Of a stretch of 64,000 bases of DNA, positions 8,249-16,997 are shown one piece after another. Below the pieces are notes generated by a model that saw only the letters and a list, made by a program, of their open reading frames with translations, was not told the origin of the DNA and searched no databases. The stretch comes from Sphingomonas alba (GTDB lineage Bacteria > Pseudomonadota > Alphaproteobacteria > Sphingomonadales > Sphingomonadaceae), in contig NZ_JAMGBD010000002.1 in the NCBI RefSeq assembly GCF_023516555.1, forward strand, positions 186,001-250,000, given 5' to 3'. The position numbers and the translations under genes are program-made. Position 1 is the first letter of the stretch. Every line of letters starts with the position of its first letter.

Positions 8249-9106
8249 TCAATTGGACCGCTGGGCCCGTCCAACGAGATAGGCATGCAGTTCGGCGATT
8301 TCCTCGTCGGTCATGTGGCTGAAATTCGCGCGCGCGACCTCGTCCATCAGGGTCAGCTTCTTGCCGCTCGCCGGAATGCCGGTCCGCAGCAATTTGGTGA
8401 AGGCCGCCAGGTCATAGGCGCCGACGATGTCGAGGTCCGGCGACTTGAGGCCCGGCTTTACCTCGGCGCCATCGAGCGCCGGGCCGTGGCATTCGGAGCA
8501 GACGGTCGCTGCGAGGTGGCGGCCCTTGGCATAGTTCGGGCCAAGGTCCGCCGGCCATTGCTGGACATAGTCCGCCATCAGTTGGGGCTGCGTCCTGAAC
8601 TTGCCGGTTGCGACGCCGAGGCGGCCCATCGCACCGATCGTCCGTGCAGGTGTGGGCGCGCCACCAGACGGAAGTTTGCGCACCGCGGCAATCAGCGCCG
8701 CGACCTCGCCATCGGTCAGGCGAGAGAATTGCGCGGACGGCATGATGGCGAGCGCGCGGCCATCGACTCCTATGCCTTGGCGGATAGCCGCCGCGAGCTG
8801 CTGGTCCGTCGCCTTTCCAGCGATTTCGGAGACGTTTGGCGCATAGAGCTTGGCGAGGTGCGGATCGTCGATGAACAAAGACCCGCGCATCCCATCGCCA
8901 TGGCAGGAGATGCAGCCGAACACATGCAGCCGGCGCGATGCGTCGGCCACCATTTCCGGAGTGGCGCCAGACAGGTTTTCGTGTTTGGCCGCGAACGGCC
9001 CGTTCAGCATCCGGTTAGACGCGATCCAGATGTAAGCCGCCAGGACAGCGGCAATGACGATCACTCCCCCGGCCAGATAGCCGGCCCAACGCAATGCACT
9101 TCGCAT
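8249..9106 (-). CDS. membrane-anchored diheme cytochrome c
   Basis: 285 residues with an uncleaved N-terminal transmembrane anchor (residues about 8-28, AGYLAGGVIVIAAVLAAYIW), then two class I cytochrome c domains. Each has a heme-binding motif: CISCHG near residue 80 and CSECHG near residue 205. Candidate distal methionines occur in IMPSAQFSRL and ASGKKLTLMDEV. It is periplasmic and probably passes electrons between a dehydrogenase and a terminal oxidase. No dehydrogenase gene adjoins it, so its partner is unknown. The domain pattern resembles the gluconate/alcohol dehydrogenase cytochrome subunit but with two rather than three hemes. Confidence 0.85.
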   Translation of the reverse strand: MRSALRWAGYLAGGVIVIAAVLAAYIWIASNRMLNGPFAAKHENLSGATPEMVADASRRLHVFGCISCHGDGMRGSLFIDDPHLAKLYAPNVSEIAGKATDQQLAAAIRQGIGVDGRALAIMPSAQFSRLTDGEVAALIAAVRKLPSGGAPTPARTIGAMGRLGVATGKFRTQPQLMADYVQQWPADLGPNYAKGRHLAATVCSECHGPALDGAEVKPGLKSPDLDIVGAYDLAAFTKLLRTGIPASGKKLTLMDEVARANFSHMTDEEIAELHAYLVGRAQRSN

Positions 9107-9147
9107 GCAAGCCCCCCGGTTGCGCTTGCTGCGGCGATTAGCCGATT

Positions 9148-11382
9148 TCAGCGGCGACGGGAATCGTGACGAATGTTGCCGGGGCGGCCGCGTCGGCCCT
9201 GGGGCCGCTTGGCGGCGGTGCGCACGCGATCGCGCCGGGGGGCGCTTGGCCCGCCATAACTCCCCTCGGGCAACTGGAACCTCAAACCGCCGGAAACCGG
9301 ATTGGCCTCGGCCAGGCGCAGCTCCAGCCGCTGTCCGACGCGGTAAGCCTCGCCGGTCTCGTCGCCGACCAGGGTCCGCGCTTTCTCGTCATAGCGGAAA
9401 TATTCGGTGCCGAGGTCGGCGGCGAGGACCAGCCCGTCGCCGCCAAGCTCATCGACTGTCGCGAAGAAACCGAAGGGCTGTACGCCGGTGATCCGGCAAC
9501 GGACGATTTGCCCAACCTGGTCGGCAAGGAAGGCGGCGACGTAGCGGTCGACGGTCTCTCGCTCTGCCTCCATGGCGCGCCGCTCCAACGTCGAGATCAG
9601 TTCGCCGGTGACCTCCATGGAATCCGCTTCCTGGTCGGTGAGGCCGCCCTCGCCCAGCTTGTACCAGCGGGTGAGCGCGCGGTGGACGACGAGGTCGGCA
9701 TAGCGGCGGATCGGCGAGGTGAAGTGGGCATAGGTCGCCAGCGCCAGCCCGAAATGGCCGAGCCGTTCCGGCGAATAGCGCGCCTGCATCTGGGTGCGCA
9801 GCAATTGCTCCATAATTTCGGTCCGCCCTTCGCGGTCGCCGAACCGCTCGAGGATGGCGTTGAAGATCGATGGCTTGATGACCTGGCCGAGCGCGAACTC
9901 GAGGTCGAAGGTGGCGAGATAGTCCTTGAGTGCGACCAGCTTTTCCCGGCCCGGCGTTTCGTGGACGCGGTACATGACCGGCGCCTTCTTAGCTTCCAGC
10001 GCGCGAGCCGCCGCGACATTGGCCGCGATCATATAATCCTCGACCAAACGGTGCGCATCGAGCCGTTCTCGGGCTGCGACAGACAGGATCCGGCCCTTTT
10101 CGTCGAGCATGACCCGCCGTTCGGGAAGGTCGAGCTCCAGCGGCTCGCGCTTGGCCCGCGCCGCGAACAACGCCTTCCAGCAGTCCCAGAGCGGTTTGAG
10201 TGCATTTTCAACCACTTGCGGATCGACCAGACCGGCCTCGCCGTTGATCGCCGCCTGTGCATCCTCGTAAGCAATGTTTGCTGCTACGCAAATTTTGGCA
10301 CGCGTAAATTTCCAGCTTTTCAGCTGCCCGTCCTTGCCGACATGGAGGTGGCAGGCCATCGCCGCCCGCTCCTGCCCTTCCTTCAGCGAGCAGATGTCCG
10401 CCGACAGCTCCTCCGGCAACATCGGCACGACGCGGTCGGGGAAATAGACGCTGTTGCCCCGCGCCCGGGCCTCGCGGTCGAGTTCGCTGCCGGGGCGGAC
10501 GTAGAAGCTGACGTCGGCGATGGCGACGATGGCGTCCCAGCCGTCCTTGTCGTCGCGCGCCTTGGCCCAGATGGCATCGTCATGATCGCGGGCGTCAGCC
10601 GGGTCGATGGCGACGATGGGCAAGTGGGTCAGGTCTTCGCGGTCCTCGCCGAGCGGCTGCTTCGCTTGCCTTTTGGCCTCCTCAATCGCCTCGTCCTTGA
10701 AGCGGTCGCGGATACCGTGCTTGTGAATGGCGATGAGCGAAAAGCTGCGCGGCGCGGACGGGTCGCCCAGCACCGCGTCGACCCGCGCCGAGACGCGCGG
10801 CGGCCGGCCAGACGGTTCGCACAGCACGAGGTCGCCGGGCTGCGCGTCGCCGAGGTCCGAAATCGGCAGCTCGCGCCGCTCCTTCTTGTCGACCGGCGAC
10901 AACCAGAAGCGATCGCCTTCTTTCCGCACCACGCCAAGCACCAGCTCGGCGGCGCGGGCGAGCTTTTTCATCGGGTGGGCGACATGCCCCTGCCCGCGCT
11001 CCTCGGTCCGCGCCAGGATGCGGTCGTTGAGCGCCAGCGCCGAGCGCTTGCCGCGCTCGATCACGCGCAGCTTCGGGGGCGGCGTGTCGGCATGCCATTG
11101 CTCCGGCACCGCCCAGACATTGCCGCCGTCGTCGACCGACGCGACGCGCAGCACGGTAACGCGCGGCACGCCGCCGGCCTGATGGAAAGCGCGGCCGGGC
11201 GATGAGTCGATCAGCCCCTCGTCGGCCATGTCCTTGAGCAGGACCTTGAGGCCAATCTTGTCATTGCCCTTGAGCCCAAATGCCCGCGCAATCTCCCGCT
11301 TTCCCGCCGGCTGGCCGGAGGAAGCGATGAAATCGAGGACCTGCTTGCGGGTCGGAAGGCCAGGCTTGGGCTTGCGGGGCAT
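9148..11382 (-). CDS. rnr: ribonuclease R
   Basis: 3'-5' processive exoribonuclease that degrades structured RNA, 744 residues. Domain order: N-terminal winged helix (TRKQVLDFIASSG), cold-shock OB domains, RNB catalytic domain with the metal-binding DPADARDHDDAIW and the SPIRRYADLVVHR motif, S1 domain, and a basic tail rich in Arg (RRDRVRTAAKRPQGRRGR). All aspartates of the catalytic site are present. Start ATG at 11382. A 27-bp perfect inverted repeat separates it from the M28 peptidase gene upstream, so it probably has its own promoter. Confidence 0.95.
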   Translation of the reverse strand: MPRKPKPGLPTRKQVLDFIASSGQPAGKREIARAFGLKGNDKIGLKVLLKDMADEGLIDSSPGRAFHQAGGVPRVTVLRVASVDDGGNVWAVPEQWHADTPPPKLRVIERGKRSALALNDRILARTEERGQGHVAHPMKKLARAAELVLGVVRKEGDRFWLSPVDKKERRELPISDLGDAQPGDLVLCEPSGRPPRVSARVDAVLGDPSAPRSFSLIAIHKHGIRDRFKDEAIEEAKRQAKQPLGEDREDLTHLPIVAIDPADARDHDDAIWAKARDDKDGWDAIVAIADVSFYVRPGSELDREARARGNSVYFPDRVVPMLPEELSADICSLKEGQERAAMACHLHVGKDGQLKSWKFTRAKICVAANIAYEDAQAAINGEAGLVDPQVVENALKPLWDCWKALFAARAKREPLELDLPERRVMLDEKGRILSVAARERLDAHRLVEDYMIAANVAAARALEAKKAPVMYRVHETPGREKLVALKDYLATFDLEFALGQVIKPSIFNAILERFGDREGRTEIMEQLLRTQMQARYSPERLGHFGLALATYAHFTSPIRRYADLVVHRALTRWYKLGEGGLTDQEADSMEVTGELISTLERRAMEAERETVDRYVAAFLADQVGQIVRCRITGVQPFGFFATVDELGGDGLVLAADLGTEYFRYDEKARTLVGDETGEAYRVGQRLELRLAEANPVSGGLRFQLPEGSYGGPSAPRRDRVRTAAKRPQGRRGRPGNIRHDSRRR

Positions 11383-11438
11383 GACTAGCCCCTAAACGTC
11401 ATCGTTCGCGAAGCGAAGCAATCCAGAAAGAAAAGGTT

Positions 11439-11513
11439 TCACGCGAAGCCGCGAAGGACGCGAAGAGGATTGCAGCAAACGGCCTCCTTCGCGTCCTTCG
11501 CGGCTTCGCGTGA
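11439..11513. repeat. 27-bp perfect inverted repeat, GCGAAG-rich
   Basis: Arms 11439-11465 and 11487-11513 are exact reverse complements over 27 bp, with a 21-bp loop. Each arm contains three copies of CGCGAAG. It begins 6 bp past the stop of the M28 peptidase gene (minus strand) and lies before rnr, so an RNA transcript would form a very stable hairpin, either as terminator or mRNA 3'-end protector. Confidence 0.85.
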
Positions 11514-11518
11514 GATCA

Positions 11519-12928
11519 CTACTTCTCGTCCGCCGGCTTCACATAGGGCTTGAAGGCGCCGCCGGGCACGGCCGAGGCGACCGGGCTCTCCCAGCCATCC
11601 TTGCTGACCGAGGAGACGCCGAACACCCAATCGTCGACGCGGATCCCTTTCAGGATCGCATCGCAATCACCAATTACGCGCTCCTTTGGTGTCCCGGCGT
11701 TGACGGCATGAAGATCGCAATTGTCGGGCAAGGCGGGCCGCTTTTCGTTCCACTGGTTTGCGTCCGTGCGTCGCCAATGAATCACGTAAGAATAGGCACC
11801 CTCCATGGGCGGCACCCACTTCACCGTCGTATCCGTGCTCACCGCACCCTCCACCACCGGCTCCGGCGGCGGCGGGGCGGAGGCGATCGCAGCGAGCGCC
11901 GCGACGTTCAGCTGCGCCACCTTCTCAAGATAGCGGAAGTCCATATGGTCGATGGTGTCGCCATAGACCTTGCCGTTCTCGGTCCTCAGGTCCTGGTGCT
12001 GCCAGTCGTAATTCTCGATCGCCACCGAGAAGCGCACCGCCGGAAAGCCGTTGTTCAAGAATTCCGTATGGTCGCCGCCGCGGCCGAAGCGATCGTTGCG
12101 CCAGACCTGCATGACGTCGAGGCCGATGTTTAGCCGGTCGGCAAGGCTGTCGAGGAAGCGCGAGACGTTGCGTCCCGGCGCGTCATTCTCGCCGCCAAGG
12201 CTGCGCAGCTGCGCGGCAAGGTCCTCATGCCCCTGCCAGCGCGGGCCTTCGGAAAAAACACGGACATGCTTGTCGTCGCACAGGCCGTCCGACCCGCAGG
12301 AATTGCCGATGATGTCGTTGTTGAGGTTGGCGATGACGTTCCAGCCCTGCGCCTTGGCATAGTCGGCGAGGATCTTGCCGCCGAGCAACCCTTGCTCTTC
12401 ACCCGACAAGGTCGCGTAGACGATTGTACCGGAGAATTTATGCTTCGACAGCACCCGCGCCGCTTCGAGGACCGCTGCCGTCCCCGACCCATCGTCGTTG
12501 GCGCCCGGCTCCTCCGCATTCACGTTCATGATGTCGGTGACACGGCTGTCGATGTGGCCGGTGATGATGACGACGTCGTTCGGCCGCTCGGTACCGCGCT
12601 GGATGCCGACCGCGTTGCAGACCCTGGTCGGCGCCGGCGTCCGCGGCGGCTTTGTCACCATGTCGCAGGTCTGCAGCGCCTCGATGCCATCCGCCTTGAA
12701 CTGGCTTTCGGCCCAGCGCACCGCGGCACCGATGCCGCGCTTGGGGTCGGTCTGGGACGACAAGGTGTGCCGCGTGCCGAAGCTGACGAGCTTCGTGACG
12801 GTCTGCTTCATTTTCTCGCCGCTCACCGGCGCGACAATGGCGCGCAGCTTGGCGTCATTGTCGGCATTCTGGGCCAAGGCGGGCGAAACGGCGGCAAGGG
12901 CGGCGAACGCCGGGATCAGTTTCCTCAT
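11519..12928 (-). CDS. secreted M28 family zinc aminopeptidase
   Basis: 469 residues with a signal peptide (MRKLIPAFAALAAVSPALA). The M28 di-zinc peptidase domain shows VIITGHIDSR (first His/Asp), GANDDGSGTAAVLEAARV (bridging Asp), LSGEEQGLLG (catalytic and metal glutamates) and GGDHTEFLNNGFPAVR (last His). After about residue 365 a proline hinge leads to a C-terminal fibronectin III-like domain (TVKWVPPMEGAYSYVIHWRR ... WVFGVSSVSKDGWESP). It should remove N-terminal amino acids from peptides in the periplasm or outside the cell. It stands alone, ending in a large inverted repeat. Confidence 0.9.
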   Translation of the reverse strand: MRKLIPAFAALAAVSPALAQNADNDAKLRAIVAPVSGEKMKQTVTKLVSFGTRHTLSSQTDPKRGIGAAVRWAESQFKADGIEALQTCDMVTKPPRTPAPTRVCNAVGIQRGTERPNDVVIITGHIDSRVTDIMNVNAEEPGANDDGSGTAAVLEAARVLSKHKFSGTIVYATLSGEEQGLLGGKILADYAKAQGWNVIANLNNDIIGNSCGSDGLCDDKHVRVFSEGPRWQGHEDLAAQLRSLGGENDAPGRNVSRFLDSLADRLNIGLDVMQVWRNDRFGRGGDHTEFLNNGFPAVRFSVAIENYDWQHQDLRTENGKVYGDTIDHMDFRYLEKVAQLNVAALAAIASAPPPPEPVVEGAVSTDTTVKWVPPMEGAYSYVIHWRRTDANQWNEKRPALPDNCDLHAVNAGTPKERVIGDCDAILKGIRVDDWVFGVSSVSKDGWESPVASAVPGGAFKPYVKPADEK

Positions 12929-13023
12929 GGCGGCGATGGATGAACCGAGGTCCGGCAGCTTGGCAAGGGCTTTGCCGGTCCCTTCACCTAAGTTACGCTC
13001 GCGCCAGTTTGGGGGAGCGTGTC

Positions 13024-13821
13024 ATGACCTTGCCGCGGATCGCACGCGTCGAATGCGACGGCTTCGACTTCAGCGTCTTTGCGACCGGCGATTTCATTTC
13101 GCAGGTCATCATCAAGGACGGGACTTGGGAGCCGCGCGTACGCGCCGCCGCACAGATGCTCCTCAGGGGCTTCGATGCAGCCACGGTCCTGGATGTCGGC
13201 GCCAATATCGGCCTGTTTTCGGTGCCGACCGCCAGCATGATCGGTGCCACCGGCGGCAGGCTCTACGCCTTCGAGGCGCAGCGGGTTGTCTTCCAACAGC
13301 TATGCGCAAACATCTTCGCCAACCGGCTCGACTGCGTCTGGGCCTTCAACCAGGCGGTCGGCGCCGAGCCGGGTGAGGTTGAAATCCCGACCTTTGACTA
13401 TGCCAAGGCAAGCAATGTCGGCGCATTCTCTCTCGTCGAAGGCCTGCAGGAGTTGCGCGGACTCGACGATTGCGCCGACCGCAGCCGGATGGAGACAATC
13501 GAGTTGATCTCCCTCGATAACCTCGAGGTCGAAGGCCGCGTCCGCCTTGTGAAGATCGATGTCGAGGGCATGGAAATCGACGTCGTTCGCGGCGGTCATG
13601 ACTTCCTGCGGCGACACAGTTTCCCGCCGATCATTTTCGAAGTCTGGGAAGACGAGGCCTTTGCCGATGGCCGGAAAGCGCTGTTCGAAGAAATCACCTC
13701 GCTCGGCTACGCGATCACCCGGCTCGGTCGCGACAGCTTCATCGCCCAGCATCCCGATTATGAGGCGCAGATCGACGTCCGCATAGATGGCATTAAGGTC
13801 CACTTCGCGCGCACCAAATAA
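13024..13821 (+). CDS. FkbM family SAM-dependent methyltransferase
   Basis: 265 residues. The ATG at 13024 follows a GGGGGAG ribosome site; codons upstream to 12940 lack support. The Rossmann SAM motif VLDVGANIGLFSVP lies near residue 60, followed by YAFEAQR and the FkbM-typical LVKIDVEGMEIDVVRGG and PPIIFEVWE segments. FkbM proteins O-methylate sugars or polyketides; here no glycosyltransferase is adjacent, so the acceptor is unknown. It diverges from the M28 peptidase gene across 95 bp. Confidence 0.87.
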   Translation: MTLPRIARVECDGFDFSVFATGDFISQVIIKDGTWEPRVRAAAQMLLRGFDAATVLDVGANIGLFSVPTASMIGATGGRLYAFEAQRVVFQQLCANIFANRLDCVWAFNQAVGAEPGEVEIPTFDYAKASNVGAFSLVEGLQELRGLDDCADRSRMETIELISLDNLEVEGRVRLVKIDVEGMEIDVVRGGHDFLRRHSFPPIIFEVWEDEAFADGRKALFEEITSLGYAITRLGRDSFIAQHPDYEAQIDVRIDGIKVHFARTK

Positions 13822-13919
13822 AGCGGTCGGTCGAATGTGGGTGCACTTTGGTCGAGGGCCGGGCGCGCGATCCTTGGTCACGCACTAGGCGACGGCAATA
13901 AGATAAGGGGGAATTTCTG

Positions 13920-14798
13920 ATGTTGCGCGCCCTGTTTCTGGCATTGCTGGCCATCGCTGCTCCTGCCTCGGCCAAGTCGCCAAAGGTAGCGCTCGACGAG
14001 CTTCTCGCGGCCGACCGCGCCTTTTCGGCGGCGTCCGCCAAGGCCGAGCCGATTGCCGGCATCACGGCAATGCTGGATGAAGAGGCGGCCATGCCGCTCG
14101 CCGGCAAAGGCATCCTTATCGGCAAGGCCGCCGTTACCGACGCTTTCAAGGCCAGCCCCGCCTTCAAGGACGGCCATGTTACCTGGGCGCCAGTGCGCGG
14201 CGGCATTTCCGCAGACGGCACGCAGGGATTTACCTATGGCTTCCTAACCGCCGGCTCGGGCGACGAGGCCAAGCGCAACCGCAAATATCTCAGCTATTGG
14301 GTGAAGCGCCCGGCCGGTTGGCGCGTCGTCGCCTATCGCCAGCAGCCGCGCGAGGCGGGCGATGTCTCGACCGCGATGTTCGAGCCCGCCCTTCCCGGCT
14401 TTGAAGCCAAGGCCAAGACCGATGCGGCGACGATCGCCGTCCTCAACAAGAGCCTGGCCGATGCTGAAAAGGCTTTCTCGGACCGCGCCCAGGTCGTCGG
14501 GCTCAAGACCGCCTTTCGCGAGAATGGCCGGCAGGACGCGATGAACATGTATTCGGGCGCCGGCTTCTCCTACGGGCTCGATGCCGTCGTCGCCAATTTC
14601 AAGGACGAGGGCCCGGCCAAGATCCACTGGAGCACCGAGCGCAGCTTCGTGGCCTCCAGCGGCGACCTAGGCGTCTCGATTGGCACCATCGTCCCGAACG
14701 AGCCGGGTGCCGACGGCAAGCCGCAGCCCGGCTTTCCCTTTTTCACCGTCTGGAAGCGCGACACGCCGAACGGGCCCTGGCGCTACATCGCCGAGTAG
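13920..14798 (+). CDS. secreted protein with two SnoaL/DUF4440-like domains
   Basis: 292 residues, signal peptide MLRALFLALLAIAAPASA, AAGGGGGA ribosome site. Two NTF2/SnoaL-like cone domains are visible as a repeat: LLAADRAFSAASAKAEPIAG... in residues about 25-145 and LADAEKAFSDRAQVVGLKTAF... in residues about 175-290. Both end in a strand such as YWVKRPAGWRVVAYR and TVWKRDTPNGPWRYIAE. DUF4440-type proteins are often steroid-isomerase-like or have no known activity. No catalytic residues can be assigned. It is a lone gene upstream of the valine operon. Confidence 0.75.
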   Translation: MLRALFLALLAIAAPASAKSPKVALDELLAADRAFSAASAKAEPIAGITAMLDEEAAMPLAGKGILIGKAAVTDAFKASPAFKDGHVTWAPVRGGISADGTQGFTYGFLTAGSGDEAKRNRKYLSYWVKRPAGWRVVAYRQQPREAGDVSTAMFEPALPGFEAKAKTDAATIAVLNKSLADAEKAFSDRAQVVGLKTAFRENGRQDAMNMYSGAGFSYGLDAVVANFKDEGPAKIHWSTERSFVASSGDLGVSIGTIVPNEPGADGKPQPGFPFFTVWKRDTPNGPWRYIAE

Positions 14799-14870
14799 TT
14801 CGCTGGCATTCGCATTCGCGCGGGTCTAGGGGGGCCGCGACCCTTTGACTCACGAGGACGCTCACCCATC

Positions 14871-16376
14871 ATGTTGCGTGAAATCGACCATTATATCGAC
14901 GGCTCGACCTACACCTCCGGCGACCGCTCCAGCGACGTTTTCGATCCCAACCAGGGCTCGGTCCAGGCCAAGGTCCGCCTCGGCACCGCCGCCGACCTGC
15001 AGAAAGCGATCGACGCCGCCAATGCCGCGCTTCCCGGCTGGGCCGCGACGAATCCGCAGCGCCGTGCCCGCGTCATGTTCAAGTTCAAGGAACTGGTCGA
15101 GGCCAACATGCAGAGCCTCGCCGAGCTGCTCGCCTCCGAGCACGGCAAGGTCGTCGCCGACGCCAAGGGCGACGTGCAGCGCGGCCTCGAGGTCATCGAA
15201 TTCGCCTGTTCCATCCCGCAGGCCCTGAAGGGCGAATATACTGTCGGCGCCGGCCCCGGCATCGACGTCTATTCGATGCGCCAGCCGCTCGGCATCGGCG
15301 CGGGCATCACGCCGTTCAACTTCCCCGCCATGATTCCGATGTGGATGTTCGGCATGGCAATCGCCTGCGGCAACGCCTTCATCCTGAAGCCCAGCGAGCG
15401 CGACCCGTCGGTGCCGGTGCGCCTCGCCGAACTGATGAAGGAAGCCGGCCTGCCCGACGGCATTTTGAACGTCGTCCATGGCGACAAGGAAATGGTCGAC
15501 GCGATCCTCGACCATGAAGACATCAAGGCGGTGAGCTTCGTCGGCTCATCCGACATCGCCCAGTATATCTACTCGCGCGGCACCGCGAACGGGAAGCGCG
15601 TCCAGGCTTTCGGCGGCGCCAAGAACCACGGCATCGTCCTGCCCGACGCCGACCTCGACCAGGTCGTCAACGATTTGACCGGGGCCGCCTTCGGCTCAGC
15701 CGGCGAACGCTGCATGGCACTTCCGGTGGTTGTGCCGGTCGGCGACGACACTGCGGACGCCCTGCGCGCCAAGCTGCTTCCGGCTATCGACGCCCTGCGC
15801 GTCGGCATCTCAACCGACGCCGAAGCGCATTACGGGCCGGTGGTCAGCGCAGCGCACCGCGCACGGATCGAGCAGTACATCCAGATGGGTGTCGACGAAG
15901 GCGCCGAACTGGTCGTCGACGGCCGCGGGTTCAAGCTGCAGGGCCATGAGGAAGGCTTCTTTATCGGCCCGACCCTGTTCGACCATGTGAAGCCGACGAT
16001 GAAGTCCTACCAGGACGAGATTTTCGGTCCGGTACTGCAGATCGTCCGCGCCAAGGATTTCGAGGAAGCCGTCCGGCTCCCTTCGCAGCACGAATACGGC
16101 AACGGCGTCGCCATCTTTACCCGCAACGGCCACGCCGCCCGCGAATTCACCGCCCGCGTCAATGTCGGCATGGTCGGCATCAACGTACCGATCCCGGTAC
16201 CGGTCAGCTACCACAGCTTCGGCGGCTGGAAGCGGTCCGGGTTCGGCGACATCGGCCAGTACGGCATGGAAGGCATGCGCTTCTGGACGAAGAACAAGGT
16301 CGTCACCCAGCGGTGGCCGGATGGCTCGGCCGCGGGGGATCACAGGGAAGCGTTCATCATTCCCACTATGGGATAG
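14871..16376 (+). CDS. mmsA: CoA-acylating methylmalonate-semialdehyde dehydrogenase
   Basis: 501 residues. Converts methylmalonate semialdehyde (from valine) or malonate semialdehyde to propionyl-CoA or acetyl-CoA with NAD and CoA. Seen: ITPFNFPAMIPMWMFG, FILKPSERDPS, SFVGSSDIAQYIY, FGGAKNHGIVLPDAD in place of the usual ALDH glutamate motif (as in MMSDHs), and the catalytic cysteine in GSAGERCMALPV. First gene of the valine-degradation operon; the last step of the pathway. Confidence 0.95.
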   Translation: MLREIDHYIDGSTYTSGDRSSDVFDPNQGSVQAKVRLGTAADLQKAIDAANAALPGWAATNPQRRARVMFKFKELVEANMQSLAELLASEHGKVVADAKGDVQRGLEVIEFACSIPQALKGEYTVGAGPGIDVYSMRQPLGIGAGITPFNFPAMIPMWMFGMAIACGNAFILKPSERDPSVPVRLAELMKEAGLPDGILNVVHGDKEMVDAILDHEDIKAVSFVGSSDIAQYIYSRGTANGKRVQAFGGAKNHGIVLPDADLDQVVNDLTGAAFGSAGERCMALPVVVPVGDDTADALRAKLLPAIDALRVGISTDAEAHYGPVVSAAHRARIEQYIQMGVDEGAELVVDGRGFKLQGHEEGFFIGPTLFDHVKPTMKSYQDEIFGPVLQIVRAKDFEEAVRLPSQHEYGNGVAIFTRNGHAAREFTARVNVGMVGINVPIPVPVSYHSFGGWKRSGFGDIGQYGMEGMRFWTKNKVVTQRWPDGSAAGDHREAFIIPTMG

Positions 16377-16435
16377 GCGCGGCTCCGCGAGAGCGGGTTC
16401 GGAAACAAGTTCGGCCTCAGGGTCGTTCTAGCCGC

Positions 16436-16954
16436 ATGAAAGCCGTTCTCGCAGCCATTCCACTGGCATTCGTTCTCAGCGTCGCAGCCTGTGGCGGCAA
16501 CAAGCCCGTCGACGAGAAAGCGGAAAATGCCGACGGCCTCGACCAGGCCGTTGCGGAGGCGAACGCGACTGCCAACGCCGTTCATAATGATGTCGTCGAT
16601 AATCCGCCTGCACCTGTGACCAATGAGAAGGCGCCCGAAGTCGCCACCCCGGTCCCGGGCGATGTTATTCCTGCACAATACCAGGGCCGGTGGGGCATGG
16701 TTCCGGCCGACTGCACATCCACGCGCGGCGACAACAAGGGCCTGATCACCATCGGGGACACCAGCATCCGCTTCTACGAATCGACAGCGACGCTGAAAGA
16801 GCGGAGGCCTGCCGTCGCGATCAGCTTCGCCGGCTTGTTCGACTTCACCGGCGAAGGCCAGCGTTGGACGAAGGTCATGACCTTCACCCGGACTGGGGAT
16901 GCGCTGAAGCGCGCAGACCCGGAGGGCAGCTTCACCTACAAACGCTGCGCCTGA
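16436..16954 (+). CDS. putative lipoprotein
   Basis: 172 residues beginning MKAVLAAIPLAFVLSVAAC, with a lipobox (VAAC-G) for lipid attachment near residue 19. A linker rich in Glu/Asn/Ala follows, then a compact domain (QYQGRWGMVPADC ... YKRCA) with two cysteines that may form a disulphide. The domain resembles small secreted proteins common in sphingomonads, of unknown role. It sits between mmsA and the acyl-CoA dehydrogenase, so is probably co-transcribed with the valine genes but need not share their function. Confidence 0.7.
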   Translation: MKAVLAAIPLAFVLSVAACGGNKPVDEKAENADGLDQAVAEANATANAVHNDVVDNPPAPVTNEKAPEVATPVPGDVIPAQYQGRWGMVPADCTSTRGDNKGLITIGDTSIRFYESTATLKERRPAVAISFAGLFDFTGEGQRWTKVMTFTRTGDALKRADPEGSFTYKRCA

Positions 16955-16997
16955 CCCCACTGGCAATTCCCGCCGCGCCGGTGCTAGGGCGGCGCCC

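Noticed and set aside
9166-11205. Long open frame (679 codons) on the + strand opposite rnr
   Set aside because: It is the antisense shadow of rnr; high GC keeps stops rare. rnr has all family motifs.
16397-16425. EcfG promoter before the lipoprotein gene
   Set aside because: The upstream box is GGAAAC rather than GGAAC and the spacing is off; it would also leave almost no leader before the ATG at 16436.
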